A stretch of DNA of 64,000 nucleotides from Bettongia penicillata ogilbyi (GCA_023548195.1 JAJHZJ010000577.1:248001-312000), one strand, 5' to 3'. Counted from the stretch's first letter, positions 10,225 to 20,877 are shown. Translations and numbers: made by a program. The notes: generated by a model from the letters alone, not told the origin.

Positions 10225-10700
10225 GCTGATTGACATTAGTAAAAGAAATTTCACTAAGAATTTCTTATATCAATGAAATCACAGGTCTGAGCAATGAAAG
10301 TAGGGCCATTATTAGACTCTACTTGGTGACTGCATTCTCAGAATGGAAGAAGTTGATCAATACTCCAATGGCAATGGAAAGGCATATGATAGCTACAAAT
10401 AGTCAACACATTGAAAACAAGGAATTTCAAAGAAGTTATTTAAAGGACATCATCAAAGGAATGTATGAATAAAATATAAGATAGGCTGCTCACATGGTAA
10501 GTGCAAAAGATGTTCTCCATTGGAGTCTTCATGATGTAAGAAAAAAGCAAAGCAAATCTCAACACATTGGGTAATTCCTTGGAATGAATTTATTGAAACA
10601 ATAGTAGAAAAGGTAGAAAGTCATGGATGGATTGTGATCCACATCATTGGAGAGATTATATGCACCAATACTCATAGATACAGTTGAGTATTTGAGAGAT
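10225..10700 (+). mobile_element. RTE-type LINE C-terminal remnant
   Basis: 10255-10470 translates to an open run of about 75 residues with 'MAMERHMIA', which corresponds to the RTE/BovB-type C-terminal signature (x-R-x-M-E-R-x-M-L-G-I). Further on, with stops and frame changes, come runs resembling W-A-x-H-M-V, then L-H-W-S and R-L-Y-A-P-I, also typical of RTE C-termini. The open frame beginning at 10006 joins L2 tail to this fragment and is not a host gene. Confidence 0.6.
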
Positions 10701-12005
10701 TGCATACTCTTGCATGTGTAAAAAAAGGGTAGATTAGGAAAATCCCTGATGTAAAGAGGAATTCCTTAATAAACCTGATGAAATCAAAGGGAGTAGGGCT
10801 TAGTTTTGATGCAGGTGATAGAATGCAGGGAACTCTTACTGCTTTGCTGACTGCAATTATCCCTGTAGAAACAAGCTGGTAACATTCTCTCCTTAGCTTC
10901 TTGACGCCTTGCTCTTAACTTTTTTCTTTGCTGCATCTCCCAGAGTGTAGCAAAGGGCAGAGATCCTTTTCTCTACCTCCTCTCCCCAAGAAACAATGGC
11001 GACTCAGACTGAAGCTCATGAACTTGACAGATACAGAATTGCATGTGGTTTGAGAAGGGATATCAAAGACACCATTGCTGAGCCCCAACATTTCCCTCCT
11101 TTGTTAGTTTTCTAGCAGAAAGGGAGATTTCACAGACAGCTCCAGTTCTGAGTTATCTTGTCAACATTTCCAAATTTCAGAGTTCCCAAGCTGGAGAGTT
11201 TGGATATTGGAGACTTTCTGGATTTGAGAGAGATTTCTTGAGAATGAAGAGAAATTGTTTGGTTCATGCATGGGATCCTATTTTGAAAACAAAGTCAATG
11301 AGTTATTTGACCACTGCAGGCATAATTAAGAGGAGTATGCTTGTTCATCAAGTCACAAAACATATTTTACCTTTGGTGAGAATCTAAACCAAAGGATCAT
11401 ACAAAGAATCTTGGGATGACTATGTAGGACTTAGTGAGGAGGAGAAAATAACTTAAGTGACAGAGTTACACTGACAGAAACTCCAAGTTTGGTTCCCTTT
11501 TTTTGGCTGTGCATATGTGTGTTTTGGGGGACAATGGGGCATTTTGAGCATATATGTTCCTCTAATTTTTCATGGGCTTCGGTGATTCTTATTCATTTTC
11601 TGTGAGATAAAGCCTATCCTGTAACTAGTAATCATAAATTAATATTAAATTCTTGTGTAGGATTTGAGTATTCTACTGCCCACATTTGTGATATTCTAGA
11701 CACGAGCTGCACCAAAATTTTTAGAGACTTTGCTATATTAATCTAGGTGGGATAGTGAGCCAAAGTAAGTGAACTTAATTCTTTAAGTTCAAACCCACAG
11801 GATCAGGCCTGGTCCATGTGAGCCCAGAGTCCTTGGGGAAGCTTTGAGCCATGGTTTATAAAAGGAATGACTGTTTCTTTTTAAAATAAGTCCATTAAAA
11901 GTAAAAATAAAAGTAATTCTTTTGGAATTGGAAGGCTAGATTAAAAGTTATTATTAAATTTTGTAAATGGTTGAAAAAATCATGGATAGCATATTCTCAG
12001 TGTCT
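10700..12005. other. unassigned stretch
   Basis: No repeat family or coding region was recognised. 10880-11100 is less AT-rich than its surroundings and has an ATG in 'acaatggcgactcag' at 10994, but the frame closes quickly. Confidence 0.4.
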
Positions 12006-12009
12006 CAAT

Positions 12010-12480
12010 TTTTGAAGCTGTTTTGATTTTTTATATTTTTCTGATTTCTCTTGTTTTCTCCTCACCCCAAATCTAGTGGTCTATCGAAAGGAGGTTGATA
12101 TTATGTTTGTTTCTTTTTAGAGCTTCCTTCATACTTCTTGTTTTTAAACCCCAACCATTTTTCCTGAATTCCCTACTCCCTTCTATAATGAACAGTCTCA
12201 TAACAAAGAAAATCATTTAAGCACAACAAACATACCCTGCAACCTTGTCTGATATAATATACTACATTCTATAGCTTTGCGATCTACCTCTTTACTGGGA
12301 AAAGGGAGATGTATTTTAATTCTCTGGGACTATATGGGTCATTACAATTACTTAGAGTTTGATTATCTTTTCATTTTGTTTTCAATTACATGTTTGCAAT
12401 AATTGTTTATGTTGTCCACTGGGGTCTTCACTTTACTCCTGGAGGCTCCCCTTCTTCCTACTTTTATTTGACAATGGGCA
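12010..12480 (-). mobile_element. L1-type LINE 3'-UTR fragment
   Basis: The plus strand carries the reverse-complement pattern of marsupial L1 3' regions: 'gaacagtctcataacaaag', 'aagcacaacaaacataccc', 'aatatactacattctatag', 'aaaagggagatgtattttaa'. This rests on pattern recall only and the boundaries are soft. Confidence 0.5.
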
Positions 12481-12559
12481 CTGAAGCATCACTTTTGACA
12501 GTGACAAATTGGAATATTTTTTTCCCCAATTCTTAATTTTTTTTATTGCATACTATAAA

Positions 12560-12870
12560 TCTGAAACAGAGCTGCCCTGCTGACCTTAGTGGATTTATAA
12601 TGGCTCTGGGCAAATAAAAAGGCAGAAAAAGCATAATTGCTTTTGTGATTTGGCCAGTTTTAGCTCCATTCATATTGATTGGGCTCATGAATCTGGCTAG
12701 TCCCCCAGATAAATTTCAGCTTCTAATCAATCATACTGTTGTGTGATTTAATGGTATGGAGAAGCACAACAATATTTCCATTGACAAAAATATCTTTGAA
12801 GCTTTGTTTTTCTCAATGACACTTGCAAATAGAAACAATTATTCAGAGTCTGTGGGATAATACTAACAGT
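12560..12870. promoter_or_regulatory. candidate conserved non-coding element
   Basis: A single-copy-looking stretch with repeated homeodomain/PBX-like motifs ('attgattggg' near 12677, 'ctaatcaatcat' near 12723, 'gtgatttaatgg') and no repeat hallmarks. This is inference from texture only; orthologous alignment is needed to decide. Confidence 0.25.
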
Positions 12871-13429
12871 GAGCTTTTAGGCAGAAGTACCACTTTAAAA
12901 AATGTATTTTCAGAAATTCATCTATAGATTTAGTTTCTATCCTTCTGGACTCCTGTGCATTGGACAACTGAGATAAAGACAAAATTGTCATTTGTCCTTA
13001 GTACCCCTCCACCTTTTTTTTTGTCATGTAATTTTGCCCCAGTATTCACATCATTCTTCTAGCCCTTGACTGCTCCTATGTCTTCCCTGTGAGCCATTCT
13101 TGAAGTGATTTACTTTAAGGATTAGTTCGAGTGATTACTCTGGAAAAAAGAAAATTATAACACATGATTATTGTCTTCAAAAATCAGAAGGGCCATCGTG
13201 TGGAAAAGGCATTAGATTTTTTTTGTTTTACCTCAACTAGTCAAACCAGAAGCAACAGGAAGAAATTATAAAGTTGAAATTTTAGATTTAGTGTCATGAC
13301 AAATGTCCTAATAATCTGAGGTGTCCAGAAATTGAGTGAGTTGCTTGGGACATAAGAGGTTTTCCTCACTGGAGGTCTTCAATCAAGGCTGGGTTGAGTT
13401 TATATTTTAGTGGTGGTTCCTTTGGGGTA

Positions 13430-13532
13430 CCTATAAAATAAGCTGGAGAAGTAAATGACAAACCACCCCAGTATTTTTGTCAAGAAAATCCTGAATGGAG
13501 TACAAAGAGTCAGATATGATTGAAACAACTCA
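13430..13532 (+). mobile_element. MAR1-type SINE, 3' RTE-like tail only
   Basis: 'aagctggagaagtaaatgac', 'aaaccaccccagtatttttg' and 'caaagagtcagatatgattg' are the MAR1-type tail. That tail resembles the 3' end of RTE/BovB LINEs. The 5' part is missing. Confidence 0.8.
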
Positions 13533-13542
13533 AGAACAATTG

Positions 13543-13590
13543 TTATATATATATATGTATGTATATACATACTTATATGTGTATACACAC

Positions 13591-13665
<75 letters not shown>

Positions 13666-13760
13666 GACAGAGAGACAGACAGACAGAAACACAGAGAGAC
13701 AAGGAGAAAGGCAAGACAAAGAGGGAGGGAGAGAGGGAAGGAGAAAGAGAGCAATCTGTA
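13543..13760. repeat. compound microsatellite: (TATG/TA)n then (GA)n then GACAGA-rich
   Basis: 13543-13600 is TATG/CATA-rich, 13603-13626 is (TA)n, 13627-13656 is (GA)n, followed by degenerate GA-rich DNA. The array begins at the end of the MAR1-type tail and probably seeded from it. Confidence 0.95.
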
Positions 13761-13784
13761 TCTATGGTTATATTTTGGACAGAC

Positions 13785-14335
13785 ACAGTCATTGGATAAT
13801 AAGTTGGGACCAGAATTTAACAGGATGAAAAGATGGGATCGATTGCTTTTTGGGATATTGCAAAATGTTTTTAAGGCTTCAACTTTCTTCAAGAAACAAA
13901 GACATATATTGAAATATCATTATTTTCCGTATGATATAATCTGTGATAAAAAAAAAACTGAAATTGAGGGTCACTCAAAGAGAAATGGAAAGGAAAAGGT
14001 TTATTTGAATATGTTGAAATACATTACAAACAAGGGAATACTTAGAAGTAGTAAAAAAAAAAAAAAAGAATGCCATCAAAGAGATGCATGAGGGCAAATG
14101 AAAATGAGATGATGAAGTGATAAGAATGAGTGATGATTAATGGATAGCCCACATGCTGTCTTGGTATATTAACAGAATCTGATGATTGAATGGATCCATC
14201 ATGGCAAACTTATAGAAGGGCATATAGAAGAGTTGCATTGAATTGGCATGGCTGGATGAATTTCAATCTTTATCACGGAGAATATATGCATCATTGAAAT
14301 CACCCACTTAAGGTAGTAAGCAGAGATATCACTGA
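13785..14335 (+). mobile_element. RTE-type LINE remnant, RT thumb to C-terminus
   Basis: The frame through 13800-13990 reads like the RTE segment 'x-G-x-L-x-x-V-F-K' followed by 'L-P-V-x-x-Y' and 'Q-R-x-M-E-R' ('GILQNVFKAS', 'KYHYFPYDII', 'SKRNGKE'), now heavily mutated. Later parts at 14140-14290 resemble the W-x-x-H-V and LYAPI C-terminal pieces. An A15 run at 14050-14064 sits inside it. Confidence 0.5.
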
Positions 14336-14439
14336 ATCTTAATATATTAAGAACCATAATTAGTATGTTTTTCCAGATGGGTTTTTCTTAATCAAAAAAC
14401 TCAAGATAAATAAAACAAATGGGAATGAGTAAGAATGTA

Positions 14440-14660
14440 CATTAGAAGATATGTCCAAGTGATTAAAGCTGGAGCACAGAGGAGGAAATCATGACACAGA
14501 GTGTTTGAATCAAGATCAATGAAAGAAAAAATCATTAAGTGATTCTGTTATCCAAATTTGCTACAGACCACCTGGAATGAAATACATGGGGAGTTTGGGG
14601 GATGTATTTCCAGCTTGACAGAGAGGCATACTATAGTAGTGATGAAGGATTTCATTTATC
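14440..14660 (+). mobile_element. CR1/L3-type LINE remnant, endonuclease region
   Basis: The frame through 14558-14665 gives 'GEFGGCISSL...TIVVMKDFIYPE'. This matches the APE-endonuclease block of CR1/L3 LINEs (x-V-V-M-G-D-F-N-Y-P-D), with the key GDFN changed to KDFI. It is joined directly to the HAL1/L1-type element. Confidence 0.5.
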
Positions 14661-14661
14661 C

Positions 14662-15068
14662 AGAAAGACCTTCTAATTGCTCCCTCCTTCCATTCGCCTT
14701 TCCTTCCATCATCCCCTCCCACTCTGCTTATCCCCTTCTACCCTACTTTCCTGTAGTGAAAGATAGATTTTCATACCAAATTGAGTGTGCATGTTATTCC
14801 TTCCTTGAGTCAAATGTGATGAGAATAAGCTTCACTTTTCCCCTCTCACCTCCCCCCTTTTCCACTTCATTGGAGAAGCTTTTTCTTGCCTCTTCTATGA
14901 GAGATGATTTGCCCCATTCCATTTCTCCCTTTCTTCTCCCAGTATATTCCTCTCTCACCCCTTAATTATATTTCTTTAGATATGGTCTCTTCCTATTCAA
15001 TTCTCCCTGTGCTCTCTGTCATTGTCTCTGTCTGTCTGTCTCTATCTCTGTCTGTCGGTCTCTCTTTC

Positions 15069-15111
<43 letters not shown>

Positions 15112-15225
15112 AATCCTTCCAACTACTCAGATACTGAGAAAACTTTCAAGAGTTACATATATTGTCTTTTCATGTAGGAATGTAAGCAGCTCAACTTTAG
15201 AAAGTCCTTTATGATTTCTCTTTCC
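14662..15225 (-). mobile_element. 3'-UTR-like region of the minus-strand L1-ORF1 (HAL1-like) element
   Basis: On the minus strand this follows the ORF1 C-terminus without any ORF2 similarity. It is purine-rich (G/A-rich tract at 14662-14960 on the minus strand), like L1 3'-UTR polypurine tracts. It contains a (GT)n array at 15073-15107. No poly(A) tail is visible at its low-coordinate end, so 3' truncation remains possible. Confidence 0.5.
15073..15107. repeat. (TG)n microsatellite
   Basis: About 17 TG units inside the UTR-like part of the HAL1-like element, preceded by CTGT-rich sequence (15020-15060). Confidence 0.97.
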
Positions 15226-16190
15226 TATTTACCTTTTCATTCTTCTCTTGATTCTTATGTTTGAAAGTCAAATTTTCTATTTGGTTCTGGTGTTTTCATC
15301 AAGAATGCTTGAAAGTTCTCTTTCATTGAATGATCATTTTTTCCTCTGAAGTATTATACTCAGTTTTGCTGGGTAGGTGATTCTTGGTTTTAGTCCTAGT
15401 TCCTTTGACTTCTGGAATATCCTATTCCATGCCCTTCAATCCCTTAATGTAGAAGCTGCTAGATCTTGTGTTATCCGGATTGTATTTCCACAATACTTGA
15501 ATTTTTTCTTTTTAGTTGCTTGTAATATTTTCTCCTTGACCTGGAAACTCTGGAATTTGGCTACAATATTCCTAGGAGTTTCTCTTTTTGGATCTCTTTC
15601 AGGAGGTAACTGGTGAATTCTTTCAATATTTATTTTACCCTCTGGTTCTAGAATATCAGGGCAGTTTTCCTTGATAATTTCATGAAAGATGATGTCTAGG
15701 CTCTTTTTTTGATCATGGCTTTCAGGTAGTCCCATAATTTTTAAATTGTCTCTCCTGGATCTATTTCCCAGGTCAATTGTTTTTCCAGTAACATATTTCA
15801 CATTGTCTTCTATTTTTTTCACTCTTTTGGTTTTGTTTTGTAATTTCTTGGTTTCTCAGAAAGTCATTACTTTCCATCTGCTCCATTCTAATTTTGGGAG
15901 AACTATTTTCTTCAGTAAGCTTTTGAGTTTCCTTCTCTATTTGGCTAATTGTACTTTTGAAAGCATTCTTCTCCTCATTGGCTTTTTGGACCTCTTTTGA
16001 CATTTGGGTTAGTCTATTTTTAAAGGTCTTATTTTCTTCAGCATTTTTTGGCATCTCCTTTAGCAAGCTGTTGACTCACTTTTCATGATTTTTTTGCATC
16101 ACTCTCATTTCTCTTCCCAAATTTTCCTCCACCTCTCTTATTTGATTTTCAAAGTCCTTTTTGAACTCTTCCATGGCCTGGGGCCACTAC
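15226..16190 (-). pseudogene. L1 ORF1 pseudogene (RNA-binding chaperone of a LINE)
   Basis: ORF1p of L1 is a trimeric RNA-binding chaperone that packages LINE RNA in cytoplasmic particles. On the minus strand, 16066-15773 encodes a Lys/Glu/Gln-rich coiled coil ('QKANEEKNAFKSTISQIEKE'). 15822-15436 encodes the RRM-like and C-terminal domains, with 'RRDNLKIMGLPE' (RRM start), 'INIERIHQLPPERDP' and 'RNIVAKFQSFQVKEKILQA'. After a stop at about 15436, the frame continues with a run resembling RAWNRIFQ, then GLKPRITYPAKLS, which is the ORF1p C-terminal signature. An in-frame stop and frame breaks between the coiled coil and the RRM show it is dead. It is not a host gene. Confidence 0.88.
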
Positions 16191-16860
16191 ATATTTATTT
16201 TGGAAGTTTTGGATGCAAGCCTTGACTTGTATGTCTTCCCCTGATGGTAAACATTGTTTTTTCTTGTTTTTTGATAGGATGGGTGAGAATACCTGTTCAC
16301 CAAGAAAGTAACCTTCTATAGTCTTATTTTTTTCCCTTTTTGGGGCATTTTCCCAACCAGTTACTTGACTTTTGGACCCTTTGTCAAGAGTAGGGTATAC
16401 TCTGGGGACCTGTAAGTTCTCAGTTCCTCCAAAGTGGCTTAATCAAGGGAGAGGAATTTGCTCCTTTCCTGGTCTGTGCTCTGGTCTGTGAGCAACCACA
16501 AGCACTCTTTTCTGCCCTGGAACTGAGAGTAAGATTCCCTCTCCATGGCCACCACCAGCTGCACTGCACCAGCCAGTGCTCCTCTTCACTCCAGGACTGC
16601 CACTCAGGGCTGAGATTCAGATTAACCCTTCAATTCCCCCAAGATCTTCAGTCAGAGTGCCCCAAAAGTGGACACAGATGATGCTGACTGGGGCTGGGGC
16701 TGGTGTCAGAACATGGTCCCCTCTCACCCAGGTGAATGAGCTTTCTTACTGACCTTTGAAGCTGTTTTTTGCATTTATTGGTTGAGAAATCTGGGAACCC
16801 CAGCTGCTGCCCTTGAGTCCATACCCCAAAGCTTGCTCCAGTCCTGTCCTTCCCACAGAG
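16191..16860 (-). mobile_element. 5'-UTR-like region of the HAL1-like/L1 element
   Basis: It continues the minus-strand element upstream of ORF1. It is less AT-rich, with CACC/CCAG-rich blocks at 16490-16620 and 16780-16850 (plus-strand view). This fits an L1-type 5' UTR. The 5' boundary near 16860 is set by the start of an unrelated plus-strand repeat. Confidence 0.6.
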
Positions 16861-17015
16861 ACCTTGGAAAGACCTTAGTTTAAGAAGGCCAAGTTCTCCT
16901 ACTGCATCTGGCCCTGTGATCAGCCATCCTGACCTGTGTCTTGCTACTGGACTCCTATAACTTTGGAGGAGAGAGTGAGACTGATGACTTTGCATAGTTT
17001 TGCTTCATTAAGCTG
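16855..17015 (+). mobile_element. RTE-tail family fragment
   Basis: It shares ordered blocks with 32680-32840: 'gaccttggaaagaccttagt', 'aagaaggcc', 'cagccatcctgacct', 'ggactcctataactttggag', 'gagactgatgactttgcata'. It is the same family as the elements at 32640-32905 and 50878-51137. Confidence 0.6.
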
Positions 17016-17134
17016 TCCCAGAATTGGACCTAGTCTTAGGACATTCCTGTGTCTGAAATAGAGGAAGTCCTCATAGGGAAAGGGACCTGGAGCAATACCC
17101 TGAGGGCCCAGCAGTGAATTATTTTTGTTACACA

Positions 17135-17920
17135 TCGTTAAAGATTGCCTTTGTTAATAAATCATTTTTATCTTGGTAGCACAGAAGAATAACTAGTCCA
17201 GCTAGATATATGGTATGTTTTCAAATACAGCAAATGAATTCTATTCTGCTAGAGGCAATTATTTCAGATAGTTTCTTATTAAGTTTTTCAATATTATTAC
17301 TAAGGGTTATTTTTAAACATTAGGAATATGTGCTACTAGATCCATGGAGATGACTAGAAAACACATAACCTTCTAGTTAAGGTGTGGTCTGTTTATGTTT
17401 AAAAAATTCTTATATATTTTCAATATATTGAGGCTTACTTGGAAAAGAGATTTCACTCAGGGTTCTAGCAGTGGTTATGGTTGATGGTCATTATTAAACT
17501 GTGAGTTCTGTGTAGATAGGAGTTCAAAAAGCAATTAATGTAGTGACACCCTAAATCTGTAATAACAGAGAGTGTTATGGGATATGCCTGCCATATGTTA
17601 AGCAGCCAGTTGACATTCTGTTAAGAAATAATGAAGACCGATGTACTTTCTTGAGCTGGTTCACACATCCTACAGAACATATTTCCTATTTGTGCAAGGA
17701 AAGCTCAGATGCTAGCAGATGTTCCCCCAAAGCCCTTGAAATCCCTTTGCTAATATCAGGAGTAGACATGCTGAAGTTTTAGTCTGGTTACAAAAAAATC
17801 CCAAATGAAAACTCCTGTTTCTCAAGAAACCAAAAACACTTTGGACATTGTTCCCTATACACTGTCTTAATGGTGATAGATGTCATGTTCTTAGATATTT
17901 TACTGAAGTGGGTAAGGGAA
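17135..17920. other. unassigned stretch
   Basis: AT-rich sequence with no repeat family or coding recognised. Confidence 0.45.
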
Positions 17921-17929
17921 ACCAGCTTT

Positions 17930-18085
17930 TTTAGTGCTCACTGGATGGAAAGTTAGGAGACATGGATTTTAATTCTGGTACTGCTGGTAACTAGCCTCTT
18001 TGGTCCTTGATTTCTTCATCTGAAAAATAGGAGTTGGTCCAGATGAACTCTAAGATCTATTGGTATTGGTGTCCTATGATTTCTT
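17930..18085 (+). mobile_element. MIR-type SINE variant
   Basis: 'gctcactggatggaaagtta', 'ttgatttcttcatctgaaaa', 'tccagatgaactctaagatc' and 'tcctatgatttc' follow the MIR-like variant that ends in 'ctatgat'. Confidence 0.7.
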
Positions 18086-18089
18086 TTGA

Positions 18090-18805
18090 GGAAAGATAGT
18101 TATTGTGGTTTTAAAAAATTAATTATAAGAGAAGTACCATAGTAATTCATATTGGAGCACTTCCTGTCTATCCCCATCTGAAAGATATAGTGTTCCTCAG
18201 AAAAGAGACCTGTTCTTTGATGATAGATGTAAAAAAGTCGGAAAAGAATAAAAGAAATGATATATGAGAGCCTTTCAGGAAGAAATCAAGGGAAAGAATA
18301 GAGGAAGAAAAAAGGCTGGAGTCAACTTAATTGTCCTTCATGTCTGAAAGAATTTATGGATACCAATAATAATGGATATTTGTTTTTCAGCTCTGAAAAG
18401 GGTATAACTAGATCTAGGTTAGATAGAAGGGACAATTTCATGGTGATAAGGCAGATAAATTGAGAACTAGACCAAGCTATGAAAGGATGGGATAGGCTTC
18501 TGGAAATTTGACCCAATTTAATTCTGTCGTAAAACCAACGGTCCTCTCTTACTAATGGGACCCACTCTGGCTTCACACTGACCATATTTATGTTCTAAAG
18601 ATCAGACTATTCTTGTACTCATTGACTCATTCTGTCCCTACCACAGGGAAAAACTTTAAAAAACCCCAAAGCTTAGGAATAGTTCACATATAGGGTCTCT
18701 CCCAGAGAGTTGGAAAATATCCTACGTAAGGTACTTCAGGTACAGGACAGTTAATTTGTTCATCCACTACAAAAGAAATGCTTGAAATATAAAAGCATGC
18801 ATTGA
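18090..18805. other. unassigned stretch
   Basis: No nameable repeat was recognised. A minus-strand open frame at 18322-18585 has no recognisable domain. Confidence 0.4.
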
Positions 18806-18807
18806 CA

Positions 18808-18882
18808 AAGCCTTAATCAATCAACCAATAAACATTTATTAAGCACCTACTATGTACCAAGCATTGTGAATATGAAACAGTA
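18808..18882 (+). repeat. family A head fragment
   Basis: 'aatcaaccaataaacattta', 'ttaagcacctactatgtacc' and 'aagcattgtgaatatg' are the 5' head of family A, truncated after about 75 bp. Confidence 0.75.
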
Positions 18883-18884
18883 AC

Positions 18885-19690
18885 TCCTAACTCCTATTAC
18901 ATTTTTCTGGGAGATTGATTGAACATGAAACACTTGGCATTGTTTAAAAGGCATTTCACTTCATCCACTTCAGATCCATACTTTCCAAACACTCACTCAA
19001 GGATCCATAACTTCTAAATAGTCAGGCACTCATGATTTATCCTTCTGACACTTCCTATCAGTCAATCAGTTACCAGATCCAACATCCCTCAGCCTCTTGG
19101 ATTCATAAGGTTGCTGATAAGACTAGAAATATCCATACCTCAGGATTGCTTTTTTAACCTCTTGTATTTAGAAAAAGAAATACAAATCAGAAAAAGGAAA
19201 GCAGCAACTCAAGATCTAGTCTTGGGCTCACCTGTAAACATGTGACTTGCTGCTATGTGTGAGAAGCTTCTAAAGCTACCAAGAGAAGTCTGAGAGAGAA
19301 CTCAAGGATTCTTGATACGCTTGAAAGACAGGAAGAGAAAATAGTGGATTGTCGTTCTCTTTTTAAGCATATTAAACGAGTGACTTTTCCGGTTCAGTGG
19401 CCAGTCTTCTTTTGAACAGGCCCTTTTTTCTCTTGTCATGGTGACTAAGGGATAAATGAGGATTGGTGTTTCATCCTATAAGTTCTTCATTATTGTATAA
19501 GAAAACATAGAATAGTCCCTTTAAACTCCCAGCAGATTGGTTCCTCTATTATCCCCACTTATATTCAAGCTTTCCCTATCTTCTGGAAGTTTTCCTATTT
19601 CCTATAAACATACCCATGTTTCCTTCATCTTAGAAAAATCCCCACTTGAATTTTTCATCCCAACTAACTATTGAATTACACGTCTCCTCC
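18885..19690. other. unassigned stretch
   Basis: No nameable repeats or coding. The last part (19510-19690) may be the upstream end of the following L2 copy. Confidence 0.4.
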
Positions 19691-19694
19691 CATT

Positions 19695-20760
19695 CATGTC
19701 TAAACTCCTTGAGAAGGCTATCTACAACTGATGCTTTCATTTTCTTTCCGGTTACTCTCATCTTAATCTGATGTAAGTCTGGATTCTGACATTTTCATTC
19801 AACTGAAATGGCTGAATCCAAAGCTACTAATGATCTTTTAATTAATTCTCATCCCTGACCTTTGACACTGTTAATCTACCTCTGCTTAATATTCTCTTCT
19901 CTCTAGGTTTTTGTTTGTCCTTCTATCTAACCACTCCTTTTCAGTTTCTTTTGCTGGATCTTTAATCAGATCATAACTGATAAATGTGGGTGTTCCCCAA
20001 GGTTCTGTCCTGGACCCTCTTCTTTTCTTCTTTTATACTATTGCACTTGGTGATACCATCAGATCCCCAAAATCCAATGTTGATCTTTATATTAATGACT
20101 TTCCAGATCTATTTATCTAGCCTTGTCTATTGACATCTAATCTCCCATCTCCAATTGCTTATTGGGCATCTCAAACTTAATGTTCCACAGACATTTAAAC
20201 TGAATATGTCCCATACAATTCATTTTCATTGTCCTCAATCCCTCCTCTTTAAAATATTTCCCTATTATTGTTGAGTTGATTACTGTAGTTTGAAACTTAG
20301 GTATCACCCTTGATTCATCACTTTTTCTCACTTTCCAATTGGTTGCCAGGTCCTGTTGATTCTATCTTCATCCTATCTTAGAGTTCCTCTTTTTTGCTAT
20401 GTCACTTCCACTACCCTTGTGCATGCCCTCATCCTCTCACCCATGGACTAATGGAAATAATTTACTGGATGATCTCCCTGCTTCAAGTCTCTAGGCCATT
20501 CTCTATTTAACTATCAAAGTGATCTTCCTAAATCACATTACTCCCTTACTACATAAACTCCAGGGGCTCCCAATCATTCCCAATCAAGTAAGAAATCTTC
20601 CATATGGTGTTCAAAGACTGTTGTAACCTTCCCTCTTTCTCTCTCCCCTCTATGCCCAATTCTTTTCTATTTGTCTTATGTTTTATCCCCCTGCACATAC
20701 TTTGCAATCCAATGACACTGGCCTCCTTGCTTTTCTTTGTACAAGACATGCAAAGAAATA
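19695..20760 (+). mobile_element. L2 LINE copy: RT palm region through 3' UTR
   Basis: At 19989-20027 the plus strand encodes GVPQGSVLDPLLF, matching the L2/CR1-superfamily RT signature G-V-P-Q-G-S-V-L-G-P-L-L-F. About 90 bp further, the catalytic Y-A-D-D box appears as YIND (near 20080), so it is inactive. Upstream, 'cattcaactgaaatggc' and 'ctactaatgatctt' fit the H-S-T-E and T-N-D-L block. Downstream comes the L2 3' region ('ggttgccaggtcctgttgat', 'gatctccctgcttcaagtct', 'caatgacactggcctccttg'). Multiple stops. Confidence 0.85.
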
Positions 20761-20789
20761 TAAATATATGCATACCCAGAGAGAGAAAA

Positions 20790-20805
20790 AGAGACATAGA
20801 AAGAC

Positions 20806-20877
<72 letters not shown>
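20790..20877. repeat. (GA)n microsatellite, about 33 perfect units
   Basis: Imperfect GA/GACA at 20779-20811, then pure GA at 20812-20877. It separates L2 from family A and generates spurious Arg/Glu-rich and Leu/Ser-rich open frames. Confidence 0.97.

Noticed and set aside
10006..10472. Two adjacent plus-strand frames as a small gene
   Set aside because: The first is L2 3' UTR and the second an RTE C-terminal remnant.
13400..14091. Several open frames of 100-198 residues (ER- or SL-rich plus YIY-rich)
   Set aside because: They translate the TA/GA microsatellite and the RTE remnant; no start context, domain or splice structure.
15436..16066. Two consecutive minus-strand frames that look like a coiled-coil host gene
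   Set aside because: Motifs and order identify them as L1 ORF1, a retroelement protein with a frame break and stop.
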